Notes: generated by a model from the letters alone, not told the origin. Counted from the stretch's first letter, positions 8,494 through 15,941 are shown. The stretch: DNA of 33,093 nucleotides from Alphaproteobacteria bacterium (GCA_018969425.1 JAGWYJ010000036.1:1-33093), one strand, 5' to 3'. Numbers and translations: made by a program.

Positions 8494-9486
8494 TCAGACG
8501 AGAAAAGGATCACACCCGGTTTCGGTCATGATCCTTGCCAGATCGCCATCGGATCGTGCGGCGGCGTAACGGTCGCGCAGAACAGCCAGAGAGCGCGCAT
8601 GATATTTCTGCGGCCCCTGGACGTAGGCGCCTCCCGGAAGATCGACGCTGAAAGACGCCTCTCCCGCGCCCAGCGCCGCGGCGTTGGCGCGCGACCAGGG
8701 CAGAAAGTGCTCAGCCACATAAGCGAGGATCGGTGTCAGAGTGCCCTCGAGATCCTCCCAGCGTTCAAAAGGGCCGTCCTGGCGGGGGTCGAGCATCCGG
8801 TGGCACCAGTCGAGAACCGCCGGGCCGCGTGCGCGCAGGCCGGCGCCGCAGGTCGGATCAACGGACGCTTCATAGAGCTGCGCTGCGAGCCCGAAATCTC
8901 CAAAGCACGGACGTCCGCCGAGGAGGTAGCGCCTTGAGGAGAAATGGGCCTCAAGGAGGTCAACCAGATCAAAGAAGTATCGCGTGATCAGGGGCGCCGT
9001 CTCAGCGCTCGAGCCGACGAAGCTTCCGCGGCCGGTCATACGCGAGCGTATGACAGCAGCTCTTTCCGTCGTCTCCTCAGGTGTCGCCTGAGGCAGGGAC
9101 AGACGGGCGAGGACAAGCGAGGCGGCGGCCTGATCGACCGGATCCCACCACCGGTGATGGAACATCAGCTTATTGCCCCACTCGTCTCCAAACTCCTCGA
9201 GAAGATACGAGATGAAGCGCAGAGCAGGATCGACAGGATGGATCGACGGATCGGGAAACAGCGGATCAAGATGCTCGATAATCGGGGTCGAATCCTGAAT
9301 GCCCTCGCCCGACGGGGTCGCCACGGTCGGGACGATGGGGAGGCGGGAGTAGCGCTTATACTCCTCATCGTTTTCCGCTCTCCGGGCGATCCAATGATGG
9401 GGGATCGCCTTGTACCGGAAGTAGGATCGCACCTTCACCGAATAGGGCGACATCTCGGATCCGAAGATACGGAACATCTCTGTCAT
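8494..9486 (-). CDS. Long glutathione S-transferase family protein (GST-3)
   Basis: A 330-residue GST-fold protein. The N-terminal domain shows FRIFGSEMSPYSVKVRSYFRY (with SPY as in GST-1), LPIVPTVATP and GIQDSTPIIEHLD; the helical domain has RRYLLGGRPCFGDFGLAAQLYE. Its C-terminal extension ends in IMTETGCDPFLV, matching GST-1. The ATG overlaps the stop codon of the upstream GST-4 gene by four bases (ATGA), so the pair is translationally coupled. The two proteins are different GST subclasses, which argues for two successive glutathione-dependent steps rather than a simple duplication (inference). Confidence 0.88.
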   Translation of the reverse strand: MTEMFRIFGSEMSPYSVKVRSYFRYKAIPHHWIARRAENDEEYKRYSRLPIVPTVATPSGEGIQDSTPIIEHLDPLFPDPSIHPVDPALRFISYLLEEFGDEWGNKLMFHHRWWDPVDQAAASLVLARLSLPQATPEETTERAAVIRSRMTGRGSFVGSSAETAPLITRYFFDLVDLLEAHFSSRRYLLGGRPCFGDFGLAAQLYEASVDPTCGAGLRARGPAVLDWCHRMLDPRQDGPFERWEDLEGTLTPILAYVAEHFLPWSRANAAALGAGEASFSVDLPGGAYVQGPQKYHARSLAVLRDRYAAARSDGDLARIMTETGCDPFLV

Positions 9487-10172
9487 GTCGGATTTCCTTC
9501 AGCCGGCGCCGCTGGATCTGCAGCACCTTTCATCGCGGACTGTCTCCGCGCAAAATCTTCCTTGCCGATATTGGCGCCTCTCACGACCGCCTCGCGGGCG
9601 CCGACGTCCTTGAACCAGCGGCGAACGGCGGGGAACTCGGCCAGATCGATCCCCAGCGACTTGTAGCCCCGGATCCAGGGCCAGCACGCCATGTCCGCGA
9701 TCGAATACTCTCCGGCAAGATAGGGCGCCTCGGCGAGCCGGCGATCCATCACCCCATAGAGACGGCGAGCCTCCTTGCCATAGCGCTCGACCGCATAGGG
9801 GATCGGATCTTTCATATAGCCGAAATGCGCCGCCTGACCGAGCATGGGCCCGAGACCCGCGCACTGCCAGAAGAGCCATTGCTCGACGAGCGAACGCTGG
9901 CGGCGGTCGGAGGGATAAAACCGCCCTGTCTTCTCTCCGAGATACTGAAGGATGGCCCCGCTTTCGAACACCGACCAGGGCTCACCTCCCGGACCGTCAT
10001 GATCTACGATCGCCGGCATGCGGGCGTTAGGAGAGATCGCGAGAAAGGCGGGAGAAAACTGCTCGCCCTGGCTGAGATTGACCTCAGACAGGCGATAATC
10101 GAGGCCCGTCTCCTCCAGCATGATGGTGATCTTCCAGGCGTTGGGCGTCGGCCAGAAATGGAGTTCGATCAT
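9483..10172 (-). CDS. Classical-size glutathione S-transferase (GST-4), nu-class/YfcG-like
   Basis: From the ATG at 10172 the protein has 229 residues, the normal GST length. It shows LHFWPTPNAWKITIMLEETGL (thioredoxin helix 1), SPNARMPAIVDHD (cis-proline) and SVFESGAILQYLGEK (glutathione gamma-glutamyl contact ES), then a C-terminal domain with APYLAGEYSIADMACWPW. This pattern fits the bacterial YfcG/YghU-type disulfide-bond oxidoreductase or beta-etherase-like GSTs. An in-frame upstream start at 10223 is possible but would place the operator inside the gene; GGAGAGG before 10172 supports the shorter form. It follows the tetR gene by 61 bp, with operator site C in between. Confidence 0.92.
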   Translation of the reverse strand: MIELHFWPTPNAWKITIMLEETGLDYRLSEVNLSQGEQFSPAFLAISPNARMPAIVDHDGPGGEPWSVFESGAILQYLGEKTGRFYPSDRRQRSLVEQWLFWQCAGLGPMLGQAAHFGYMKDPIPYAVERYGKEARRLYGVMDRRLAEAPYLAGEYSIADMACWPWIRGYKSLGIDLAEFPAVRRWFKDVGAREAVVRGANIGKEDFARRQSAMKGAADPAAPAEGNPT

Positions 10173-10190
10173 GTCGGAGCCTCTCCAGAA

Positions 10191-10207
10191 CCGGAATCGT
10201 ACTTCCG
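10191..10207 (-). promoter_or_regulatory. Candidate TetR-type operator (site C) between tetR and GST-4
   Basis: The minus strand reads CGGAAgtacgaTTCCGG, with both five-base half-sites perfect. It ends 19 bases before the GST-4 ATG, so binding would block initiation. Same spacing and orientation as sites A, B and D. Confidence 0.65.
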
Positions 10208-10233
10208 ATATCTGAAAGCCCACCGCCCCCTTG

Positions 10234-10911
10234 TCAACGACTCTGGGGAAGGGATTGAGGATCCAGCCTGAGATAGCCCCAGAGCAGCGCTGTCAGAGAC
10301 TCAATCGTCTCCGGAGTGCTCAGCTTCGGACGCTCACGCTGACTGAGAATGAGGCGCTGAATAAGAACGGCCTCAATCGACTTGATCGCAAAAACACACG
10401 CCTCATCGAGATCCGGACGATCAGAGGCGCCGACAGACCGGAGAAAACCGGCGAGCCGCCGCCCGGCATGCTCATCCGTCTGGCGAAGGGTCTCCACTCC
10501 TGCGATCGGCATACCCGCCAGCGATCTCTGAAACAGGGCGCGGAAGAAGCCGGCTCGCCGCTCGATAGCCCGGGTGGTGTTGCCCACGAGAGTGTAGACG
10601 AGCTCTCCTGCCGAGGCGCTCCGCCATTTCGGCATGTCGAAAAACCGGTCGATATTGATCAGAGCGCGATTGACGAACTCGATCTGCAGAGCGTGGAAAA
10701 GAGCGTCCTTGTCCCGAAAGCGCCGATAGAAACTCCCGATCGAAACATTGGCCGCCGCGGCGATGTCGCTGACATGGGCGCCGTCATACCCCATGCGCGC
10801 AAACACCGCCTCTCCCGCCTGAAGCAGACGCTGCTGGGCCTCCCGGCTTCGCACCTGACGAGCCGGTATGACGCCGTCGATTGTCTCAAGCTCTGAGAGA
10901 GAGGCGGCCAT
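10234..10911 (-). CDS. TetR-family transcriptional regulator (TetR-1)
   Basis: A 225-residue regulator with a TetR N-terminal helix-turn-helix: QRLLQAGEAVFARMGYDGAHVSDIAAAANVSIGSFYRRFRDKDALFHAL spans about residues 27-75, including the conserved FYRRFRDKD recognition-helix end. The C-terminal ligand-binding domain is variable. It lies 30 bp after the sulfatase stop and 61 bp before GST-4, on the same strand, so it is embedded in the gene set it probably controls. The palindrome repeated at four promoters is the natural candidate for its operator, though this is inference. Its ligand may be the pathway substrate or a CoA ester. Confidence 0.92.
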   Translation of the reverse strand: MAASLSELETIDGVIPARQVRSREAQQRLLQAGEAVFARMGYDGAHVSDIAAAANVSIGSFYRRFRDKDALFHALQIEFVNRALINIDRFFDMPKWRSASAGELVYTLVGNTTRAIERRAGFFRALFQRSLAGMPIAGVETLRQTDEHAGRRLAGFLRSVGASDRPDLDEACVFAIKSIEAVLIQRLILSQRERPKLSTPETIESLTALLWGYLRLDPQSLPQSR

Positions 10912-10941
10912 GATCAGGGGCTCCGTGACACGGACTTTGCG

Positions 10942-12570
10942 TCAGTTGCCCCAGTATACATAATCATCTTCCGGCATCTGGATAGATGCGAGGGAGTGAT
11001 CAATCGACACAGGGCTCGCCCCCAGCTCTGGCCAAAGGGGCGGCGCCTGATCCTGGTCGTGGCGGGCGATCAGCGCCTTCAGCTCGGCGACCTTCTCAGG
11101 CATCGCCCCAGCCAGATCGCGACGCTCCGTCGGATCGAGGGCCAGATTGAACAGCCAGTCCTTTTTCGGAAGTTCGCTGGTCTGCAGCTTCCAGTCCCCG
11201 GAGCGAACGACCTTGTAAGCGCCGGTGCGCCAGAAGAGCGTCTGATGCGGGCGGCCCGCCTTCTTCCCCCTGACGAAAGGCGTAAGGTCGACCCCGTCGA
11301 TGACCCGGTCGGAGGGCGCTTTGCCGCCGGCGGCGGCGAGCGCCGTCGAGAACAGATCGAAATGATGCACCGGGGCCTGATAGCGGGTCCCGGCGGGGAT
11401 CACGCCCGGCCACTTGATGAAGTAGGGCGTGCGGATGCCGCCCTCAAAGAAAGTCTGCTTCCACCCCCGAAACGGCTTATTTATGTCTTCAAGACCGATG
11501 TAGTGAGCTCCGCCATTGTCGCTGACGAACATCACGATGGTGTCTTTCTCCAGTCCGTTCTCCTCAAGAGCGCCAAGGAGGCGTCCGACATTACGATCGA
11601 GAGACCGGATCATCGCCGCATAGACTCTCAGCCGGTGATCCTTGATGTGCGCCAGCGCGTCATAATCGGCGCGCGAGGCCTGAAGCGGATTATGAGGCGC
11701 GAAGTAGGCCATGTAGAGGAAGAAGGGGCGGTTCCTGTTGGCCTCAACCGCACGAATGGCTTCGTCGGTGAAGTAATCCGTCGTGTAGCGTTTGGGCGCG
11801 AAACGGGGTCCGCCGTCCTTGATCGCGGCGAACGGCATAGAGTTCCACAGGAACGTGTCGATGGGATCAAAGGTCTGCACCGCATTGACGACCTCGGGAT
11901 GATCTTTCGGAAGATAGAGCGATCCGCCGGAAGGGATTTCGAGGGATTCGTCAAAGCCCTGGGCGCGCGGCGAGAGATTGGGGGTGCTCCCAAGGTGCCA
12001 CTTTCCGATATGGACGTTATAGTATCCGACCTCGTGCAGAGCTTCAGCGAGCGTCACCTCCGTCTCGGGAACGCCCATACGATCGGGCGAAGGAACTGAT
12101 GCGTCCCGATCCGGATAGGAGACGGGATTGCGGATCCCGTACTGATACGAACGGATGAACTGCGACATGCCCGGAGGCGTCGGCGTGAACTCGTAGCCGA
12201 ACCTCGTTCCATACCGACCTGTCATGAGAGCCGCGCGGGACGGAGCGCAGGTGCCGTGGGCGGTATATCCCTGAGCGAACGAGACGCCTTCGCGTGCAAG
12301 GGAGTCGATGTTTGGCGTCGGAACGCTTCCTCCGGCGACACCGCCGCCCTCAAAGGTCAGGTCGTTGAACCCCAGATCATCAGCGACGATGAGAATGATG
12401 TTGGGCTTGCGCTTGCCCTTAGGCGCCGTCGCAGGACCTTTGGTCCACACGATATCCTGCGGCGGCCCCACCGGCGGCGCAGCGGCGCGAGGCGGGGCCT
12501 GAGCGCTCGCCGCGGATGCAAGAAGCCCGATGCCAAGGATAACGGCCCTGACCGTGTGGATGGTCTTCAT
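10942..12570 (-). CDS. Exported type I sulfatase (arylsulfatase family)
   Basis: From the ATG at 12570 the protein has 542 residues with a signal peptide (MKTIHTVRAVILGIGLLASAASA). The sulfatase core starts with PNIILIVADDLGFNDL (metal ligands D64, D65). It contains CAPSRAALMTGRYG (about 108-121), in which C108 is the residue oxidised to formylglycine, then HIGKWHLG and FVSDNGG. The enzyme would hydrolyse sulfate esters in the periplasm or outside the cell and needs a formylglycine-generating enzyme, not seen here. The longest reading frame begins at a TTG at 12750, but GGGAGAGG before 12570 and the signal peptide fix the start there, leaving a leader of about 180 bases after operator site D. 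The substrate is unknown; the neighbours favour a sulfated organic compound. Confidence 0.93.
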   Translation of the reverse strand: MKTIHTVRAVILGIGLLASAASAQAPPRAAAPPVGPPQDIVWTKGPATAPKGKRKPNIILIVADDLGFNDLTFEGGGVAGGSVPTPNIDSLAREGVSFAQGYTAHGTCAPSRAALMTGRYGTRFGYEFTPTPPGMSQFIRSYQYGIRNPVSYPDRDASVPSPDRMGVPETEVTLAEALHEVGYYNVHIGKWHLGSTPNLSPRAQGFDESLEIPSGGSLYLPKDHPEVVNAVQTFDPIDTFLWNSMPFAAIKDGGPRFAPKRYTTDYFTDEAIRAVEANRNRPFFLYMAYFAPHNPLQASRADYDALAHIKDHRLRVYAAMIRSLDRNVGRLLGALEENGLEKDTIVMFVSDNGGAHYIGLEDINKPFRGWKQTFFEGGIRTPYFIKWPGVIPAGTRYQAPVHHFDLFSTALAAAGGKAPSDRVIDGVDLTPFVRGKKAGRPHQTLFWRTGAYKVVRSGDWKLQTSELPKKDWLFNLALDPTERRDLAGAMPEKVAELKALIARHDQDQAPPLWPELGASPVSIDHSLASIQMPEDDYVYWGN

Positions 12571-12753
12571 GATCGCCTCTCCCTCATATGTCATCACGCT
12601 CTGACGGCGTCCGATGACTTCAGCGCCCTGTCGCCTGCCTCTGGTCACGTCGATCTCGTCCCCAAAGAACCAGCCAGGGACGGACCAGACATACGCGTGC
12701 CGGCATAAGTCCGGCGACGCCTCACGAGAACCGCTACAATGGCCGTCCAAAGA

Positions 12754-12770
12754 CCGGAATCTTAATTCCT
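12754..12770 (-). promoter_or_regulatory. Candidate TetR-type operator (site D) upstream of the sulfatase
   Basis: The minus strand reads AGGAAttaagaTTCCGG. The gene-proximal half-site is perfect and the distal one differs at one base. It lies about 185 bp before the start codon, just downstream of a possible promoter. Confidence 0.55.
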
Positions 12771-12776
12771 GTTAGA

Positions 12777-12803
12777 TGTATAATCCGACATTCGGATTGT
12801 AAA
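12777..12803 (-). promoter_or_regulatory. Possible sulfatase promoter with an internal 17-bp palindrome
   Basis: A perfect inverted repeat, AATCCGA-CAT-TCGGATT (12782-12798), sits between TTTACA and TATACA read on the minus strand. These resemble -35 and -10 elements, though their 15-base spacing is short. A regulator bound to the palindrome would cover the promoter. Its sequence is unlike the CGGAA/TTCCG motif, so a second regulator is possible. Confidence 0.4.
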
Positions 12804-12957
12804 TCCGCCGGATCCGCCGTCACCGGAAGGAACAATGATGACAAGGCAGGCGAGTCCGCCTGTGCTGACGTCCGCGCGCGTCCCATCGGGCCAGATATCC
12901 GGACCGCCGTCGCGAGACCCGGGGGGATCGATCTTGAAAGACTAAATCCCGAATAGT

Positions 12958-12987
12958 CCCGCCGCAGGAATAACCCAGAGCGGCGGG
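12958..12987 (-). terminator. Hairpin after the 13047-14084 gene
   Basis: Perfect eight-base arms CCCGCCGC and GCGGCGGG enclose a 14-base loop, 60 bp past the stop codon of the upstream minus-strand gene. Only scattered T residues follow on the minus strand, so it is a plausible but not classical intrinsic terminator. Confidence 0.45.
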
Positions 12988-13046
12988 TCTGCCCGAAGAG
13001 GAGCGCCAGCCTTCACCGTCTCAACAGCGCGTTAAAGCGCTGAGGG

Positions 13047-14084
13047 CTACTGACGATCAATCCGCGAGCGAGGGGCCGTCACCGCCGCCTTGCGTCCTTC
13101 ACGCTCCATCTGCCGGGCGCCGACGAAGATGTTCTGCGTGGAGTAGTTGCCCTCATGGCAGGCATACTCATGGATGCGTTCATTGCTCCGACGGAAGGTA
13201 AGCTCACCCTTCCAGGGCTGCGTGTAGGCGTCCGGATCCTCGACAGTGAACTCGTAGTGCATCTCCTCAGGCCCTGTCAGCGTGAACCGCTCCGTCACCT
13301 TCGACTCGGGAGAGACCCACAGGAACAACCCGAAGTCGACCCGCAGGGCGTCAAGCGGCTTGAAACCCTTGGTTTCGGCAACGAGCGTATCTCCATCCCA
13401 CCAGGCGATGGTGTCGCCCAGATACTGTTTCAGAGCCTCCGGCCGATACTGACCGCCAATCCTCAGAATCCGGGTGTCGTGGATCATCTCGATGTTGATG
13501 GCGACGGCGTCGGGCGTCTGGATGAACTGATGATGGTTGTTGTAGAGCGCGTTCAGCATCGGCGGACCGCCGGTCGAACCAAACCCCACGATGCAGCGCT
13601 CGTTAGCGATCCTCTCTTCGGGATTGTCATATGAGTTGAACGTCGAGACCGCCTTCATCATCGCTGACCGGGCCGCAGGCTTGTACGGCACGCGGCCATT
13701 TGGGGGATCGATGATCCAGGAGGACCTGAGTTCGCCCTTGACCTTGCCGACGCGCGTACCCGGATCGATCCAGAAATAGTTGTAACCCTCCGGATCCTTC
13801 CCCGCCTCAGGCGCACCCTCCGACGGATCGGTTGCAGCGCTGTCCTCTGCTGCGATGCTCGCCGCTTCCTTCTCCCAGTCGAGCGCCTGCTCGGGCGTCA
13901 GGACGAGCTCCTTGAACTCCGGCACGCGCTCGAGACGCGTCAGCGAGGCGTTAGTCCAGACGCCCTGGAAATCAGGCTTTCCCCAAGCGGTTCGGGGCGG
14001 CTCGTACCCGCCGCCCGCCTGCGCCGCAGCCGGCGCAGCGACCAGACACAGGCAGCTTGCAGTCAGACACAGAAGACGGATCAT
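13047..14084 (-). CDS. Exported protein of unknown function
   Basis: From the ATG at 14084 the protein has 345 residues. It has a clear signal peptide (MIRLLCLTASCLCLVAAPAAAQA), then TAWGKPDFQGVWTNASLTRLER. Later segments such as ALYNNHHQFIQTPDAVAINIEMIHDTRI, YLGDTIAWWDGDTLVAETKGF and YEFTVEDPDAYTQPWKGELTF recall a recurring family of secreted proteins of about 300-400 residues. That family is found beside TonB receptors and dehydrogenases in sphingomonads and acidobacteria. I know no assigned reaction. The repeated GDT/TLV strands suggest a beta-rich fold. The upstream ATG at 14108 would add eight polar residues before the signal peptide and is less likely. It is divergent from the NylB-like gene, and a hairpin follows its stop. 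Confidence 0.82.
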   Translation of the reverse strand: MIRLLCLTASCLCLVAAPAAAQAGGGYEPPRTAWGKPDFQGVWTNASLTRLERVPEFKELVLTPEQALDWEKEAASIAAEDSAATDPSEGAPEAGKDPEGYNYFWIDPGTRVGKVKGELRSSWIIDPPNGRVPYKPAARSAMMKAVSTFNSYDNPEERIANERCIVGFGSTGGPPMLNALYNNHHQFIQTPDAVAINIEMIHDTRILRIGGQYRPEALKQYLGDTIAWWDGDTLVAETKGFKPLDALRVDFGLFLWVSPESKVTERFTLTGPEEMHYEFTVEDPDAYTQPWKGELTFRRSNERIHEYACHEGNYSTQNIFVGARQMEREGRKAAVTAPRSRIDRQ

Positions 14085-14311
14085 GCTGTTCCCCGAGGAT
14101 TGAAACACGTTTGGGTAAGTGTCTCACGGATCCAGCTTGCGGGCGAGATCTGACCCAACGTCAAGATCGGACGATACTGACTGAGGCCTCTTCCCGAACG
14201 GCCCGAGACGACACCCGTCCGTCTCTGAGCAGTTGACAACACCTTGGCGAAGTCTCCAGCCTGCTTGCGTTCACTCTGGTCCCGTTTCCCGAAACCAAAG
14301 GCTTCATTCCG

Positions 14312-15574
14312 ATGCATCCTTCATTCGTCGCGCTCACGGCAACAAGCCTGTGCCTCATGGCTCTGGCAGGATGCGAAAGGGGTCCGAGTACCGCAACGAC
14401 ACCCGAATTCGACGCCGACGCCGCAGCCGCAGCGTTCAAAAAATCGGCCGACGACGCCGCATTCGTGCAGGCGGCCTCCCGCGTCCTCTTCTGGACGCGC
14501 GAAGAACAGCTCGCCGGCTATCCCAATATGGAAAAGCAGTTCCCCGCCAACACAGTTCGCAAAGGCGACACCGTCTCGGCCCTGCCCGTGTCGCCGACGC
14601 CGGTGAGCATCAGCTATACCTATCAGGGAAAACCCTGGAGCACGGACACCTATCTGGAGCAGAACAACGGCGCAGGGCTCCTCATTCTCAAAGACGGCCA
14701 GATCGTTTTCGAGGACTACGCCTTCGGCCTCGATCAGACGTCCCGATGGACCAGTTTCTCGGTCGCAAAATCCTTCTCCTCGACCCTGGTCGGCGCCGCC
14801 ATTCGCGATGGCTTCATCGGTTCGCTCGACGATCCAATCACCCAGTATCTCCCGGGCCTGTCCGGGTCCGCCTATGAGGGCGTCAGCGTCCGCCAGCTCC
14901 TGCAGATGACCTCGGGCGTGAAGTGGAACGAGGATTACGGCGACCCCAATTCCGATGTCGCTCGTTTCTCCGCCGAGCCCTCGGTGGACGGATCTGATCC
15001 GGTGGTCTCCTACATGGCGCGCCTGCCGAGAGAGGCCGCTCCGGGAACCAAATGGGTTTATAAGACAGGCGAGACCAATCTGGTCGGATCTCTCGTCCGC
15101 GCCGCCGTCAAAAAGCCGCTGGCCGAGTATCTCTCCGAAAAGATCTGGGTCCCGCTCGGAATGGAAGCGGACGCTTACTGGATGACGGATCTGGGAGGCG
15201 GAGAGATTGCGGGCTGCTGCCTGTCGGCGACCCTTCGCGACTATGCGCGCTTCGCCCACTTCTTCATGAACGGCGCGAAGATCAACGGCGTATCGATCAC
15301 CCCGGACAACTGGACGACCGAGGCGGTGACCTCAACCCCTGAGGCTCTGACGGCGATGAACGGCCAGACAGGGTATGGCTATCAGTGGTGGACCTCCCCT
15401 GGCGGGATCTATGAAGGCCAGGGCATTTTCGGCCAGCGCATCACCATCAATCCCGCCAAACAGCTGGTGGTGGTCAGCTGGAGCGCCTGGCCGGGAGCGA
15501 CCGACCCGGGAAGCGAAAGCGCCCAGGCCGCCCTCATGGCCGCTATCGACGCCCACTACCCCGCCGGAAAATAA
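14312..15574 (+). CDS. Serine hydrolase, class C beta-lactamase/NylB-like lipoprotein
   Basis: A 420-residue protein with a lipoprotein signal (SLCLMALAGC, lipid-anchored C21). The catalytic fold shows FSVAKSFSSTLVG with S150 and K153 as the S-x-x-K pair, and WVYKTGETN with Y250 as the expected base. The late GQGIFGQRITINP replaces the beta-lactamase KTG box, as in 6-aminohexanoate-dimer hydrolase (NylB) and related esterases. It would hydrolyse an amide or ester at the periplasmic face; real beta-lactamase activity is unlikely given the family. It converges with the VOC gene, from which it is now separated by an islet. TTGACA at 14233-14238 may be a -35 element. The substrate is unknown. Confidence 0.9.
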   Translation: MHPSFVALTATSLCLMALAGCERGPSTATTPEFDADAAAAAFKKSADDAAFVQAASRVLFWTREEQLAGYPNMEKQFPANTVRKGDTVSALPVSPTPVSISYTYQGKPWSTDTYLEQNNGAGLLILKDGQIVFEDYAFGLDQTSRWTSFSVAKSFSSTLVGAAIRDGFIGSLDDPITQYLPGLSGSAYEGVSVRQLLQMTSGVKWNEDYGDPNSDVARFSAEPSVDGSDPVVSYMARLPREAAPGTKWVYKTGETNLVGSLVRAAVKKPLAEYLSEKIWVPLGMEADAYWMTDLGGGEIAGCCLSATLRDYARFAHFFMNGAKINGVSITPDNWTTEAVTSTPEALTAMNGQTGYGYQWWTSPGGIYEGQGIFGQRITINPAKQLVVVSWSAWPGATDPGSESAQAALMAAIDAHYPAGK

Positions 15575-15603
15575 TCCCGCCCGCCTGAAAACAGGAACAC
15601 GAT

Positions 15604-15630
15604 GTCTCCGGCCCTGACCGGGTCGGAGAC
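15604..15630. terminator. Hairpin terminator after the serine hydrolase gene
   Basis: Arms GTCTCCGGCCC and GGGTCGGAGAC pair over 11 bases (one G-U) around a TGACC loop, 30 bp past the stop codon. There is no U-tract. The right part belongs to a 39-bp direct repeat; the second copy sits at the 3' end of the convergent VOC gene, so this was probably once a shared terminator for both genes. Confidence 0.6.
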
Positions 15631-15646
15631 GCCTCAGCCGCTGGCG
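15608..15646. repeat. 39-bp direct repeat, left copy (islet boundary)
   Basis: This segment matches 17503-17541 at 38 of 39 bases (C versus T at the single mismatch). On the minus strand it contains GCC AGC GGC TGA, the last codons of the VOC gene located at the other copy. The two copies bracket about 1.86 kb carrying a LuxR-type remnant and a VapBC pair. Confidence 0.85.
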
Positions 15647-15648
15647 TA

Positions 15649-15852
15649 TCAGAGCCCGAACCTCACGAAACGGGGCGCGAATGCCTGAGCCTGAGGGGCC
15701 ATGGCGCAATCGGGGGTGAAATCTCCGACCGCCTGTGCATCGACGTTTCAACCGTGTGCGGACATCTCGACCAGGCCAAACTCAGACTCGGTGCGAAATC
15801 CCGCGAGTGCGCAGACAATCCTGGCGCGGCAACACGGCGGATCACGCAATGA
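15649..15852 (+). pseudogene. Remnant of a LuxR/GerE-type helix-turn-helix protein
   Basis: The frame translates to a recognisable C-terminal LuxR-type DNA-binding domain: HETGRECLSLRG, then GEISDRLCIDVSTVCGHLDQ and AKLRLGAKSRECA. This has the family pattern EI..L.I...TV..HL..A..KLGA..R..A. No start codon or N-terminal domain precedes it: the frame begins two bases after the 39-bp repeat. It was probably cut at the recombination point. Several usual positions are altered (GHGAIGG where a KEI-type loop is normal), as expected for a decaying copy. Confidence 0.6.
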
Positions 15853-15941
15853 GGCGGCGAACTCTTCAGATTGGGTTGGCGCTCGTTAGCGTTGCGCTGA
15901 CCGCCGCCTCGCTTCTGCCGCTCCGGGCGCTCTTCGGCTGA
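15849..15941 (+). CDS. Possible 30-residue single-membrane-helix peptide
   Basis: The ATG overlaps the stop codon of the LuxR-type remnant by four bases. The product, MRRRTLQIGLALVSVALTAAS followed by LLPLRALFG, is a basic N-terminus and one hydrophobic segment, a plausible membrane peptide. No ribosome-binding site apart from the overlap is seen, and chance is possible in this GC-rich sequence. Confidence 0.3.
   Translation: MRRRTLQIGLALVSVALTAASLLPLRALFG

Larger units (their letters stand above)
12571..13046. other. Intergenic stretch: sulfatase leader, two palindromes and a hairpin
   Basis: No credible gene lies in these 476 bases. They hold the sulfatase untranslated leader, operator site D (12754-12770), a second palindrome (12782-12798) and an eight-base-arm hairpin (12958-12987) past the 13047 gene. 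Confidence 0.6.

Noticed and set aside
12571-12750. TTG start for the sulfatase, 60 residues longer
   Set aside because: It would bury the signal peptide inside the protein; the ATG at 12570 has a good ribosome-binding site directly before a signal peptide.
14312-15574. True beta-lactamase conferring antibiotic resistance
   Set aside because: The KTG box is missing and the context is catabolic; the NylB/esterase-like subgroup fits better.
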